A DNA stretch of 22,659 nt from Competibacteraceae bacterium UBA2792 (GTDB taxonomy: Bacteria > Pseudomonadota > Gammaproteobacteria > Competibacterales > Competibacteraceae). Below are positions 15,192 to 22,659 of this stretch, one piece after another (position 1 is the stretch's first letter; every line of letters starts with the position of its first letter). The translations under genes were made by a program, and so were the position numbers. The DNA lies in contig DEHU01000165.1 in the NCBI GenBank assembly GCA_002352125.1, forward strand, positions 1-22,659. Reading direction: 5' to 3'. The notes below the pieces were generated by a model. The model had not been told where the DNA came from, ran no database searches, and saw nothing but the letters and a program-made list of their open reading frames with translations.

Positions 15192-15607
15192 GAAGCTGAC
15201 GGCAGCAGCGATACCGATACTGTCTTTCCTGTCACGAGCCGATTCCAAATAATCGTTCGATGCCACCAGTGTTCGTTTATTACTTACACATCACCGAACC
15301 GGCTGCGGCGAGTGGTCGCCCGTTCGCGCAAGGCGAACAGCGATAGGCGCCCTTCGCTTAGTGCAGACACAACGGCCAGGCCGGGATTCCACCTCCGAAA
15401 CCGGCTTCCACAGCCACCGCATTGCCAGTGCTGGCAACACGCATACACCGCCCTCCAGCTCAATCCTGCATCCCTGATCAGCCGAAAAACGGATCCTGCG
15501 ACATATTGCCGCATTCCGAATGTTCCCGCCCCTCGTTAATATCGACTTGTTTTTCATACAGAAACAACTCGAAAAATAATACAGACCTCGTCTGTGGAGT
15601 CATTTAA
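15192..15607. other. Gene-free leader before the TonB-dependent receptor, rich in short inverted repeats
   Basis: No convincing gene is seen in these 416 bases. It holds GGCGA/TCGCC (15307-15320), GTTCGC/GCGAAC (15322-15338), the palindrome TTGCCAG-TG-CTGGCAA (15422-15437) and TTGTTT/AAACAA (15548-15567). An AT-rich stretch (about 15540-15583) includes TAATAC (15577-15582), a possible -10 element without a well-spaced -35. It may be a regulatory region or structured leader. No known riboswitch motif was recognised. Confidence 0.4.
15422..15437. promoter_or_regulatory. Perfect palindrome, candidate operator
   Basis: TTGCCAG-TG-CTGGCAA has two perfect 7-bp arms around a 2-bp centre. It is about 170 bases upstream of the TonB-dependent receptor start, in the gene-free region. 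It is the most operator-like site there, but does not match the Fur, CueR or CopY patterns I know. Confidence 0.4.
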
Positions 15608-17866
15608 GTGATTGAGGGGATGTGTAAAGTGAGTCAAAAATCCGTAATACGCCTATTCGCCGTTTGCATTCTGGCAACCTTGGCAGGAACAGCTTGGGGG
15701 TGGGATAAGGACTACGCACTGGATGAAATAGTGGTGACCGCGCCGCGACCTGCCGGTCAGCCGCTGAACACGACAACGCTCAGCACCGGGGATCTGGCCG
15801 CTCGGCAGTATGCCACCAGCGATACAGCGAGCTTGCTGAGCGACGTGCCCGGCGTGGGACTCCAAGGCGCTGGCGGCGTTTCCAGCCTGCCCATCATTCA
15901 CGGGTTGGCCGATGACCGGGTACGTACCCAAGTGGACGGCATGGACTTGATGACAGCGTGTCCGAATCACATGAATCCGGCGCTTTCCTATATCGATCCG
16001 ACTCAGGTGGAGAACATCAAGGTTTATGCCGGCATTACCCCCGTTAGCGTTGGTGGCGACAGCCTCGGCGGGACAATTCAAATCGAATCTGCCGCCCCTG
16101 AGTTTGCCGGCATCGGCCAGGGTAATTTGGTGAAAGGCCAGATCGGCGCTTTCTACCGCAGCAACGGCAATGTCTTGGGCGCTAATGCCGAGGCGATCCT
16201 GGCAAGCGAGAACCTGAACCTCACTTATACCGGCTCCACTGTGAGCGCCGACAATTACAAAGCCGGTGGCAATTTCAAACCAGCAGGTCCAGCAGCACCT
16301 GATCAGGGTTGGTTGGGAGGCGATGTGGTGGGCTCCTCCGCTTACGAAGTCACGAATCAGTCACTCGGTATTGCCTATCGAATGGATAACCACCTGCTGA
16401 CGGCCAAGGTGGACGTGCAAAACAGTCCGTACGAGGGTTTTCCAAACCAGCGCATGGATATGACCGATAACGAAAATACTTTAGTCAATCTAGGCTATCG
16501 TGGGGAATATCAATGGGGTTTTTTGGAGGCTCGCACTTATCACCAAACGACCCGCCACGAGATGCAATTTGGCGACGACAAACAGTACTATTACGGCACG
16601 CCGGCCACCATTCCGGGTATGCCGATGAACACCGAGGCCAATACAACCGGAGCCTTGCTCAAGGCCGATATCAACCTCTCGGAACGCGACCTTCTCAGAG
16701 TGGGCAGCGAATACCAGCGTTATCGTCTGGACGATTGGTGGCCACCCTCCGGCGGGAACATGGGGCCCGGTACGTTTGAGAATATCAACGACGGTCAGCG
16801 TGATCGCTACGCTCTCTTTGGCGAGTGGGAAGCGAATCTCGACCATCAATGGACCAGTCTGCTGGGCGTGCGCCACGAGACGGTTAAGATGGATACCGGC
16901 AATGTGCATGGGTACGCCAATACCAACGGCATGGGCACGATGGTCAATAACCAGCTCACCGATAGCACTACCTTTAACGGCCAGAACCACGCCAGAACCG
17001 ATCAAAACTGGGATTTGACCGCACTCTTGCGCTATACCCCAGACACCACGCAAACCTATGAACTGGGGCTGGCACAGAAAACCCGTTCCCCCAACTTGTA
17101 CGAACGTTATACCTGGTCAACCTGGGCCATGGCGGCGGTCATGAACAACTTCGTCGGCGATGGCAACGGTTATGTGGGGAATCTCGACCTGGAACCGGAA
17201 ATTGCCCATACCCTGAGCGCCACCTTCGATTGGCATACCGAAGACCGCGCCTGGGAATTCAAGGCAACTCCCTATTACACGCGCGTGACCGACTACATCG
17301 ATGCAATACGCTGCACGGAGGGGGCCTCCTGCACGGCAGCCAATGCGACCATCCAAAACCAGTTTGTCGTGCTCCAATACGTCAACCAATCGGCCCGGCT
17401 CTACGGCATCGATCTCTCCGGGCGTATGCCGCTAGCCAAGACTGATTGGGGGCGTTTCGGTCTCAAAGGTCTGGTCAATTATACCCACGGCGAGAACCTC
17501 GATACCGATGATGGCCTTTACAACGTCATGCCGCTCAACGCCAAATTGACCTTGACACACCAGCAAGGTGGCTGGGATAACAGCCTCGAACTGGTGATGG
17601 CGCGGAAGAAAGACGATGTTTCCGCTGTCCGCAATGAAATCAAAACGCCAGGTTATGGTCTGTTCAACTTGCGCGCCAGCTATTCCTGGAAACAGGCACG
17701 CCTTGATTTCGGCATCGAGAATCTATTCGACAAGCTCTACTACCTACCAACTGGCGGCGCGTATACCGGTCAGGGTAAGACCATGTCGATCAATGGAATT
17801 CCCTGGGGCATTGCCGTTCCCGGTGCGGGACGCTCGATCTACACGGCGGTTAGCTTTAAATTCTGA
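15608..17866 (+). CDS. TonB-dependent outer-membrane receptor, OprC/NosA-like (copper-type)
   Basis: The 752-residue protein has a signal peptide ending near AWG, a TonB box (DEIVVTA, residues 39-45), a plug domain (about 50-165) and a long beta-barrel ending in the aromatic signature SFKF. In the plug, Cys118 and Met122 (ACPNHMNP) form the CxxxM element; His317 and Met319 (RHEMQF) form HxM. These are the four residue types that bind copper in Pseudomonas OprC, with similar spacing, so copper binding or import is the best prediction. Two starts fit: GTG 15608 (GGAG eight bases upstream) and GTG 15629 (GAGGGG nine bases upstream, giving a shorter and more usual signal peptide). Residue numbers use 15608. 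It appears monocistronic. Confidence 0.88.
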   Translation: MIEGMCKVSQKSVIRLFAVCILATLAGTAWGWDKDYALDEIVVTAPRPAGQPLNTTTLSTGDLAARQYATSDTASLLSDVPGVGLQGAGGVSSLPIIHGLADDRVRTQVDGMDLMTACPNHMNPALSYIDPTQVENIKVYAGITPVSVGGDSLGGTIQIESAAPEFAGIGQGNLVKGQIGAFYRSNGNVLGANAEAILASENLNLTYTGSTVSADNYKAGGNFKPAGPAAPDQGWLGGDVVGSSAYEVTNQSLGIAYRMDNHLLTAKVDVQNSPYEGFPNQRMDMTDNENTLVNLGYRGEYQWGFLEARTYHQTTRHEMQFGDDKQYYYGTPATIPGMPMNTEANTTGALLKADINLSERDLLRVGSEYQRYRLDDWWPPSGGNMGPGTFENINDGQRDRYALFGEWEANLDHQWTSLLGVRHETVKMDTGNVHGYANTNGMGTMVNNQLTDSTTFNGQNHARTDQNWDLTALLRYTPDTTQTYELGLAQKTRSPNLYERYTWSTWAMAAVMNNFVGDGNGYVGNLDLEPEIAHTLSATFDWHTEDRAWEFKATPYYTRVTDYIDAIRCTEGASCTAANATIQNQFVVLQYVNQSARLYGIDLSGRMPLAKTDWGRFGLKGLVNYTHGENLDTDDGLYNVMPLNAKLTLTHQQGGWDNSLELVMARKKDDVSAVRNEIKTPGYGLFNLRASYSWKQARLDFGIENLFDKLYYLPTGGAYTGQGKTMSINGIPWGIAVPGAGRSIYTAVSFKF

Positions 17867-18029
17867 ATTCAGATGCCTTGTATCGGACGCCCATAAATCA
17901 ATGCTATTGGCCGTCTTGCATACAAAAATCTGAATGGCTCGCATTTTCGAAAATCGGATTAACAGGGTCGGACGATCAGCAAACGTTTTCCCCGCCGCCG
18001 CACCTCGTGCGGCATCGGCGCCGCGACAG

Positions 18030-18068
18030 GCAGGGAATTCGCGAGTTTTCCGCTCGCGAATTCCCTGC
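18030..18068. terminator. Perfect 16-bp hairpin between convergent genes
   Basis: GCAGGGAATTCGCGAG (18030-18045) and its exact complement (18053-18068) enclose a 7-base loop. It is 34 bases past the stop of the minus-strand secreted protein and 163 bases past the receptor's stop. It probably ends or protects the minus-strand transcript. No T tract follows on either strand, so classical intrinsic termination is doubtful. The rest of the gap (17867-18101) shows nothing else. Confidence 0.55.
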
Positions 18069-18101
18069 TGCGGATTGGGAAGATAGACCGCGACGAGGTC
18101 G

Positions 18102-19655
18102 TTATTTCCGAATCGCGCTGCCCCTGCCGCCTCCCCGGATGCCGGAACCGACCGTTCCGGTCCCCGTCGAGCCGATTCCGCCGATGGTTCCCGACCCCAC
18201 CGTAGTCCCGTCGTTGGTGGGCGCCGGCTCGTACTCCGGGAAAAAGGCCACGCCGCCATCGCCGTTCACCAGTATCGCGACGCATTTCACGATCCGGCCA
18301 CCGACCGGCTGGTCGAGGACGATGGTCCGCGAAAAATCCGGCAGCGAGCCCGCGATGGTATCGGCGATGCCGCCTTCCATCAGGTTCGCCAGCCAGAGGG
18401 TCATCGCCTCGACGGTCCAGTCGAAATCCGCTGTCGCCCGAACGTTCTCCAGCTTCATCAGTATCTTGGCGGGTTCGGTGGCGGTCCGACAAACGCCGGT
18501 GAAGCGCAGGTCGAAACCGAGTCTACCGGTCAAACCGCCCGGACCGGGGGTATCCACATCGAGCTCGAACTCGGCGTGCACGGCGTCCGGAGTCTGGCTT
18601 TTGGATAGTTTGACGTGGCGCTCGCCGTCGAGCGGGGTGCCGGTCCAGGACACGTCGATATCTCCCTGGTACAAAGGGAATTTATCGACGTAGACATCGT
18701 CGTGGATGGCGTGGCCTACCGCCGCCTCGATCCGGTCGGCGAGCTCGGCCGCCGACAGCAACGGCGTTGCGGCCGGTTTGGCGTAAGCCTGCCACAAGGG
18801 ATGAGCGCGGAGCGTGGCCCGGCCGATGGTCAAGTGATTCTGGTAGCCGCTCGCATCGTCGAGCCAGCGACAGGTGGTGGCGGTCTCGCCGAAGTGCTGC
18901 TCGTAGACCGCGATCCCGTCGACCAACAGCGTCAAATTTGCGATGCACCAGCCATCGGTGCCGGGTTTGAGCAGATGGATCTGGTGGATGTCGCTCAGGT
19001 CGGTCACGTCCGGGGCAAGCAGCTCGTAGGTGAACTCGTCGCCCCGCTCGAAATCGTCGCGCCCGTAATCCAGCCAAGTCCCGTCGGGCTCGTAGTCCTT
19101 GACCGACGCGTTGACGCCGTCGTCGGTATCGGCGTCCGCGACGTTGGCCGTGCGCACGCGCAGTTGCAGGCGCGAGACGCCGCGACCGTCGAGGGTGGAA
19201 AACGCCTGAATGGCAGACGATTCGCCGTGGGCGTTGTAAACGCGCACCTTGTAGTAATACAGCGTATCTCGGGCGACGGTGGCATCCGTATAGGACATCG
19301 GCACGGCCCCGCCGTCGTAGGGACTCCAGGCCGCCAGCCGGGTCCACGGACCGCCGTAAGCGGGCGCGCGATAGAGCTCGTAGCCGGACTCGTAGGACGA
19401 CAAGTCCCACCAGTGAAAGCGGATCGAGGTGGCGGTTCTCTCGTCGAGAATCGGCCCATCCGGTCGGACCGGCTTGCCGAACGGGTCGTCGGGTTCGGTC
19501 GATAATCCGCCACCGCCGACGATTCCGCCACCGGGCGGGATCGTGCCGGGCGTCGTCGCTCTCGCGACCGCCGCCGATGCGGAGGCCAGCCCGATCACCA
19601 GGGCGATCATCGCGCCGATCGCTCCAGTTTTGTTGAACCAGCGTCGTGGATTCAT
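18102..19655 (-). CDS. Secreted protein with fibronectin type III-like and PLAT/LH2-like regions
   Basis: The 517-residue protein starts with a Sec signal peptide (about 1-33, cut near ARA). A Gly/Pro-rich spacer follows. Residues about 70-155 resemble a fibronectin type III domain (ESGYELYRA, YTDATV, YYYKVRVYNAHGESS). Residues about 161-260 resemble a PLAT/LH2-like beta-sandwich (LQLRVRTANVADADTDDG, EFTYELL, WCIANLTLLVDG). Residues about 280-480 are an unrecognised domain. The tail from about 483 is a Gly/Thr/Ser repeat-like stretch. No enzyme motif is seen; binding or surface interaction is more likely than catalysis. It follows the small Cys-rich gene by 27 bases, and both genes have the same ribosome-site sequence, indicating one operon. 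Confidence 0.75.
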   Translation of the reverse strand: MNPRRWFNKTGAIGAMIALVIGLASASAAVARATTPGTIPPGGGIVGGGGLSTEPDDPFGKPVRPDGPILDERTATSIRFHWWDLSSYESGYELYRAPAYGGPWTRLAAWSPYDGGAVPMSYTDATVARDTLYYYKVRVYNAHGESSAIQAFSTLDGRGVSRLQLRVRTANVADADTDDGVNASVKDYEPDGTWLDYGRDDFERGDEFTYELLAPDVTDLSDIHQIHLLKPGTDGWCIANLTLLVDGIAVYEQHFGETATTCRWLDDASGYQNHLTIGRATLRAHPLWQAYAKPAATPLLSAAELADRIEAAVGHAIHDDVYVDKFPLYQGDIDVSWTGTPLDGERHVKLSKSQTPDAVHAEFELDVDTPGPGGLTGRLGFDLRFTGVCRTATEPAKILMKLENVRATADFDWTVEAMTLWLANLMEGGIADTIAGSLPDFSRTIVLDQPVGGRIVKCVAILVNGDGGVAFFPEYEPAPTNDGTTVGSGTIGGIGSTGTGTVGSGIRGGGRGSAIRK

Positions 19656-19682
19656 ACGCTTTCTCCTCTTGGCCGGCGGGAT

Positions 19683-20003
19683 TTACTGGCAGTCGAACAG
19701 CGACGAGTCGCAAATGTTCGCGGGGCAAGTGGTCTGGACGGTCCCCACGTAGCAGGCGATCTCGTTCGACACGCCGCCGTAGCAAGGCGTGGACGAGCGG
19801 GCCTGATAGCGGCTGGTCAAGCCCTGACGGATTACGTCTCCCTGGCAACCGCGGATGACGTAGCCGACTTCGCGCGAGTAGGTGGCGTCGCGAAAGTAGA
19901 CCACCTCGACTTCGCTGGTGGGCAGCGCGAACGAAGGGGCTGTGGCAAAGCCGAGTAGCCCCGCCAGCATTCCGGGGATAAAGCGCGTGTTGTACGATTT
20001 CAC
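19683..20003 (-). CDS. Small secreted Cys-rich protein (DUF6289-like, tentative)
   Basis: The start is taken as GTG ending at 20003 because AGAGGAGAG lies 5-6 bases upstream; ATGs at 20027 or 20048 lack such a site. The 106-residue product has a signal peptide (about 1-27, LAGLLGFATAPSFA). The mature part of about 80 residues has six cysteines, four of them in the last 35 residues (ACYVG, TTCPANIC, FDC). The segment VVYFRDATYSREVGYVIRGC and later SSTPC resemble short exported proteins grouped as DUF6289, but that match is from memory and weak. Even-numbered cysteines suggest disulphides. The function is unknown. It is the first gene of a two-gene operon with the FN3/PLAT-like protein. Confidence 0.68.
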   Translation of the reverse strand: MKSYNTRFIPGMLAGLLGFATAPSFALPTSEVEVVYFRDATYSREVGYVIRGCQGDVIRQGLTSRYQARSSTPCYGGVSNEIACYVGTVQTTCPANICDSSLFDCQ

Positions 20004-20475
20004 GATGTCTCTCCTCTTGGATTGCATCTGGCCCGACGGCCGAGCCATCGTTCAGATGCGTTGCTTTGCTAAAGAGGCGTCGATTCGCTGATCGCGACCG
20101 GCCTCGCTCGGACGGGAACGGAACGCGCTCCCGTACCCGGTCATTTCCACGATTGGGCGCAAGGGTTCAAGGCGAGCGAGAAAGACACGAATTTCTGGCG
20201 GGGAGCCGACACCCGTCCAGAGCAAGCGGCGAGCACCGTGGTGTGGAACATGCTTTCTTACGGCTCGACCCGGATCGCTTCGACGATCCCGGTTTCGAAC
20301 CGAAACCACCGAATTCAAATCTAATTTTCCCGGCGGCGAGGCCGTCGTTTCGGCCGCAACCCGCCGGTGGTGCGCCGGGTGCATCGGCCGATAAACTGGC
20401 GAGGAGCTCGCGATGAGAGACAAGTCCGACGTCGATTTAAGCTGCTGCCGCCAAAGCTTCAGATGCAGCTTTGTT
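20004..20475. other. Intergenic region with a possible gene relic, up to the duplication junction
   Basis: No intact gene is supported. A plus-strand frame at 20073-20321 is open for 83 codons with protein-like composition (for example FHDWAQGFKASEKDTNFWRG) but lacks a start codon near its beginning. It may be the remnant of a lost gene; I recognise no family. The promoter of the minus-strand operon should lie in the left part of this gap, but no clear hexamers were found. At the right end, nested inverted repeats (20439-20472) abut the duplicated segment. Confidence 0.35.
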
Positions 20476-20790
20476 GGAGTTGCCCTGCCGGTTCTCTGGC
20501 CGGGGCAGCATCTTGCGGCCTGGGTCGGTACGGCATTGCTAGGCGGCACGTTCATGGGGATCGCCGGCCTGGCCCAGTGGTTGGCGCGGGTGCCCGACCC
20601 GCAGGCGACCAGCCGGCGCATCGGCTTCATCACCGCCTGTTACGGCGTCGGCCAGATCGCCGGTCCGCTGGCCACTTCGGGCTTGGCCCAAGGCGACGAT
20701 CTGACGATACCCGTGTTGCTCGCGGCCGGCGCTCTCGTGCTTGGCGCCGGCCTGTTCGAAATTTCCCGGCGCGTCGAGCGTCTAGCCTGA
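20476..20790 (+). pseudogene. Truncated MFS transporter (C-terminal 104 codons only)
   Basis: These codons encode the last part of the YbfB/YjiJ-like transporter at 13768-14964, starting at GVALPVLWPG and ending at the same stop. The first 294 residues are missing. The frame continues upstream to an ATG at 20413 with GAGGAG before it, so a 125-residue chimeric protein could be made (a new 21-residue start fused to about three transmembrane helices). It cannot be a working transporter. It precedes the second tautomerase gene with the same spacing and ribosome site as the intact copy. Confidence 0.85.
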
Positions 20791-21008
20791 ATCCTTTCGT
20801 GGAGGAAAACAACATGCCTTACGTCAACATCAAGATCACCCGCGAAGGCGCTACGGCGGTGCAGAAAGCCCGATTGATCGCGGGCGTGACCGAACTGCTG
20901 CGCGAGGTGCTGGGCAAGAATCCAGCCACGACGATGGTAGTGATCGACGAGGTGGAAACCGACAACTGGGGAATCGGCGGCGAAACGGTCACCACGCGGC
21001 GAGCGCGC
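20476..21008 (+). repeat. Segmental duplication, copy B
   Basis: The second copy of 14650-15182, same orientation, no gaps. Homology begins abruptly at 20476 next to nested inverted repeats and stops at about 21008, just before the tautomerase stop codon; the last residue therefore differs (Ser instead of Val). No terminal repeats or transposase accompany it. Confidence 0.95.
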
Positions 21009-21017
21009 GGGTCTTGA
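20814..21017 (+). CDS. 4-oxalocrotonate tautomerase-family protein, copy 2
   Basis: The 67-residue protein differs from copy 1 at three positions: Ala16 to Val, Ala25 to Val and Val67 to Ser. It keeps Pro1, the WGIGGE segment and the same GGAGG ribosome site. Six of the nine base changes within 14988-15182 are silent, which suggests the protein is under selection or diverged recently. With no intact upstream transporter, its transcription must come from a new promoter or from the chimeric frame upstream. The gene ends 39 bases before the stop of the converging right-edge gene. Confidence 0.85.
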   Translation: MPYVNIKITREGATAVQKARLIAGVTELLREVLGKNPATTMVVIDEVETDNWGIGGETVTTRRARGS

Positions 21018-21056
21018 ACTTGGCTTTACGAGATTTTGCTGAGTTATAGGAAACGT

Positions 21057-22659
21057 TCAAGCTTCAAGCGCGGTCAGCGCGTCAAACTCTAAAGCAAATA
21101 AACGCATGGCCAAAAATTCCCCAACTTCATCAGCTAGCGCCTCGCCACGCATCAACTTTCTGACTATGCGAGTAAAGGGAATTTTTCCTTCGCGAATGTT
21201 TCCCATCAAAATTTTGAAATCTTCCCAGTATGTTGCAGCTTCGCCCGAAAAAAGCGCCCCAAATTCGGAGGCGGTATGTTCGAGATCATTCAATGCGTGT
21301 TTAAGAGTCTCGCATTCAACTAACGCTCTATCTTTCGTTGCGCAATTGAAATCGTGGATAGCGGATACCTCCGCTAGAGCCGTCACCAGATGCTCAAAAA
21401 GTGTTGTGTATTTCCCTTCAAGAACATGGAAGCCGAGGGAATCCAACCAAGCTGCATCCGAGTATGGAAGCGGAAAAAACGAAGATACGCCTGAAAAAGA
21501 CAGTGGCGTGACGGCAAAATTACCACGCGTGGGCACAACGATAAGTTGGCGACCGTCTCCAGCAACTTTGCGAAGAAGTTCGAGTAACATATCCACTCGC
21601 TTCATCCAATCGAATACCGAATCGACTGAAACCACGACCAAGGCTTCGGCGAACGGCCAAGGCCCCAATGTTTTCTTGGTTAGTCGGACGCTTACTTTAG
21701 CAGAGAAACCAGTGGCTACCGCTGCTTGTTCAAGACGTCGCTGTAACTGTTTCAGCTTGGATTCCATTGATACCTCGACGTTGGCCACAACGAGTCGGAG
21801 CGCATTTTTCCGGTCTGCTTTCTTGCCTATCCCGCCGAATAATTGGGTTGCCTTGATGTTTTGAGAGCCCGCCTCGCCGATTACGAGCCTCAAGGACTCT
21901 ACAAGACCACGCAATTGCGCCAGAGTGGGAGGCATGTTGCCGATCAAGTGCCACGGTTCTTGAGTCGCGAGCTCAATCTGCTCAACGGTTTGGTCGCAGA
22001 TCGAAACGGAAGCAGCCCAACGCTCGGGCAGATTGATGAGATTACGAATTAAATCGGTGGAGCAGTGGAAGAGAATATTTTGCAGATCGGAAACGCTAGC
22101 GACTGCTGTCCCTGTCGAGGTTAGATGATCTGCATTCGCTGGTCGGGCCAGTAGCCTCGCTGCTTGATGAATCGATCCGAGCGTGTCGAGATGTTTGCGC
22201 CAGTTTTGCACTTTGCCGCGGAGCACTCCGTCGATAACCTCTTCCAAAGGCTTGATCAATCGGTCAAGCAAATCTTTGCCAGTCGCTAAATAGTGGGTTT
22301 CGCTCTGTACCCCTACACGTTCAGCGACCGCTGCTATCCATCGTCGGTTTCTTTGGGGAAGTGCTTTCGGAGGCAGGTTGGCACGCGGAATATGCTTACT
22401 GGCAAGAGTGTAGTCGCCAACACGGCTTGGAATTCCATCCGGGTCTATTGCACTGGAAACTACAAATTCCGCACTTGGAGCCAGCGCCAACAATCGCTCG
22501 CACAGCGCGACAACTTCATCGTGAATATTGGGTTGTAATCGATCCGAGACATGGAAGATGTCGGCAGTTACAGCAAAACCTTCGGGTTCACGACGGAGTA
22601 CTGGTTTCGATGCCCAAGGTGTTTCGGCAAACACCCGCTTTAGGAGAGCATCCTGACCA
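21057..22659 (-). CDS. Large hypothetical protein, 5' end outside window
   Basis: A minus-strand frame of at least 533 residues ends at 21057 and stays open to the right edge. A GTG at 22634 is in frame, but the preceding codons (reading GQDALLKR) are also open and protein-like, so the true start probably lies beyond the window. No signal peptide or membrane segment is seen. The middle is helical and charged (SMESKLKQLQRRLEQAA, possibly coiled coil). A Val-rich core follows (EALVVVSVDSVFDW, RQLIVVPTRG), and then a helical C-terminus. I recognise no family or catalytic motif. By eye, GC is near 50%, clearly below the roughly 60% or more of neighbouring genes, which suggests acquired DNA such as a genomic island or defence locus. 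Confidence 0.72.
   Translation of the reverse strand, partial: GQDALLKRVFAETPWASKPVLRREPEGFAVTADIFHVSDRLQPNIHDEVVALCERLLALAPSAEFVVSSAIDPDGIPSRVGDYTLASKHIPRANLPPKALPQRNRRWIAAVAERVGVQSETHYLATGKDLLDRLIKPLEEVIDGVLRGKVQNWRKHLDTLGSIHQAARLLARPANADHLTSTGTAVASVSDLQNILFHCSTDLIRNLINLPERWAASVSICDQTVEQIELATQEPWHLIGNMPPTLAQLRGLVESLRLVIGEAGSQNIKATQLFGGIGKKADRKNALRLVVANVEVSMESKLKQLQRRLEQAAVATGFSAKVSVRLTKKTLGPWPFAEALVVVSVDSVFDWMKRVDMLLELLRKVAGDGRQLIVVPTRGNFAVTPLSFSGVSSFFPLPYSDAAWLDSLGFHVLEGKYTTLFEHLVTALAEVSAIHDFNCATKDRALVECETLKHALNDLEHTASEFGALFSGEAATYWEDFKILMGNIREGKIPFTRIVRKLMRGEALADEVGEFLAMRLFALEFDALTALEA

Noticed and set aside
15221..15234. Two TGTC words resembling a Pho box after the tautomerase
   Set aside because: The half-sites are 9 bp apart rather than 11 and the first is TGTCT; the site is also far from the next gene.
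18682..19848. Minus-strand open frame of 388 codons overlapping the FN3/PLAT-like gene
   Set aside because: Arg-rich shadow frame; the overlapping frame has a signal peptide, domains and a ribosome site.
20476..21017. Copy B of the duplication as an insertion sequence or transposon
   Set aside because: It carries no transposase, no terminal inverted repeats of its own and no target-site duplication that I could see.
1..22659. CRISPR array, tRNA, rRNA or prophage genes
   Set aside because: No regularly spaced repeats, cloverleaf-like sequences, rRNA-like stretches or phage structural genes were recognised on either strand.

Overview
The window reads as chromosomal DNA of a high-GC Gram-negative bacterium, most likely a gammaproteobacterium. 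Supporting features are a TonB-dependent outer-membrane receptor, an outer-membrane porin-like barrel, Sec signal peptides and lipoboxes, an NnrU membrane protein, PhoX- and Pho-box-type phosphate genes, and a CCCTC/GAGGG REP-like hairpin. A copper-receptor signature and a bacterial fructokinase would suit a methanotroph such as a Methylococcaceae member, but no methane-oxidation gene is present, so the lineage is not settled. No tRNA, rRNA, CRISPR array or intact insertion sequence was seen.

Layout. (1) 1-360: the tail of a sulfatase-like gene, a strong terminator and an AT-rich promoter. (2) 362-1147: a DUF2975 membrane protein and its Xre-type regulator. (3) 1184-5142: a serine-hydrolase lipoprotein, a 66-residue unknown, NnrU and a PfkB-family fructokinase, all on the plus strand. 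(4) 5332-8654: a phosphate-scavenging pair facing each other, a PhoX/DUF839 protein (+) and a metallophosphoesterase lipoprotein (-); the latter has a good Pho box. (5) 8745-13637: a Cys-containing secreted protein (-) divergent from an OmpR-type two-component pair and an outer-membrane porin-like gene (+). (6) 13768-15191: an MFS transporter with a 4-OT-type tautomerase. (7) 15608-17866: a TonB-dependent receptor carrying the CxxxM and HxM residues of OprC-type copper receptors, preceded by a 416-base gene-free leader full of short inverted repeats. (8) 18030-20003 (-): a two-gene secreted-protein operon (a small Cys-rich protein and an FN3/PLAT-like protein) followed by a perfect 16-bp hairpin. 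(9) 20476-21017: a second copy of the end of the MFS gene plus the whole tautomerase gene. (10) 21057 to the right edge (-): the C-terminal part of a large unknown protein in distinctly AT-richer DNA.

How the genes fit together. The phosphate genes form a plausible scavenging module: PhoX and the metallophosphoesterase would release phosphate outside the cytoplasm, with at least the latter under PhoB control. The two-component pair probably senses an envelope signal and controls the porin and perhaps the divergent secreted protein; a tandem 10-bp repeat before the regulator is a candidate binding site. The copper-type receptor stands alone. The most unusual structure is the segmental duplication. 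It is about 530 bp long, has a 318-bp identical core flanked by diverged ends, keeps one tautomerase intact and leaves a truncated transporter at a junction made of nested inverted repeats. No complete new multi-gene system can be claimed; the best candidates for undescribed biology are the secreted Cys-rich/FN3-PLAT operon and the unknown gene at the right edge.
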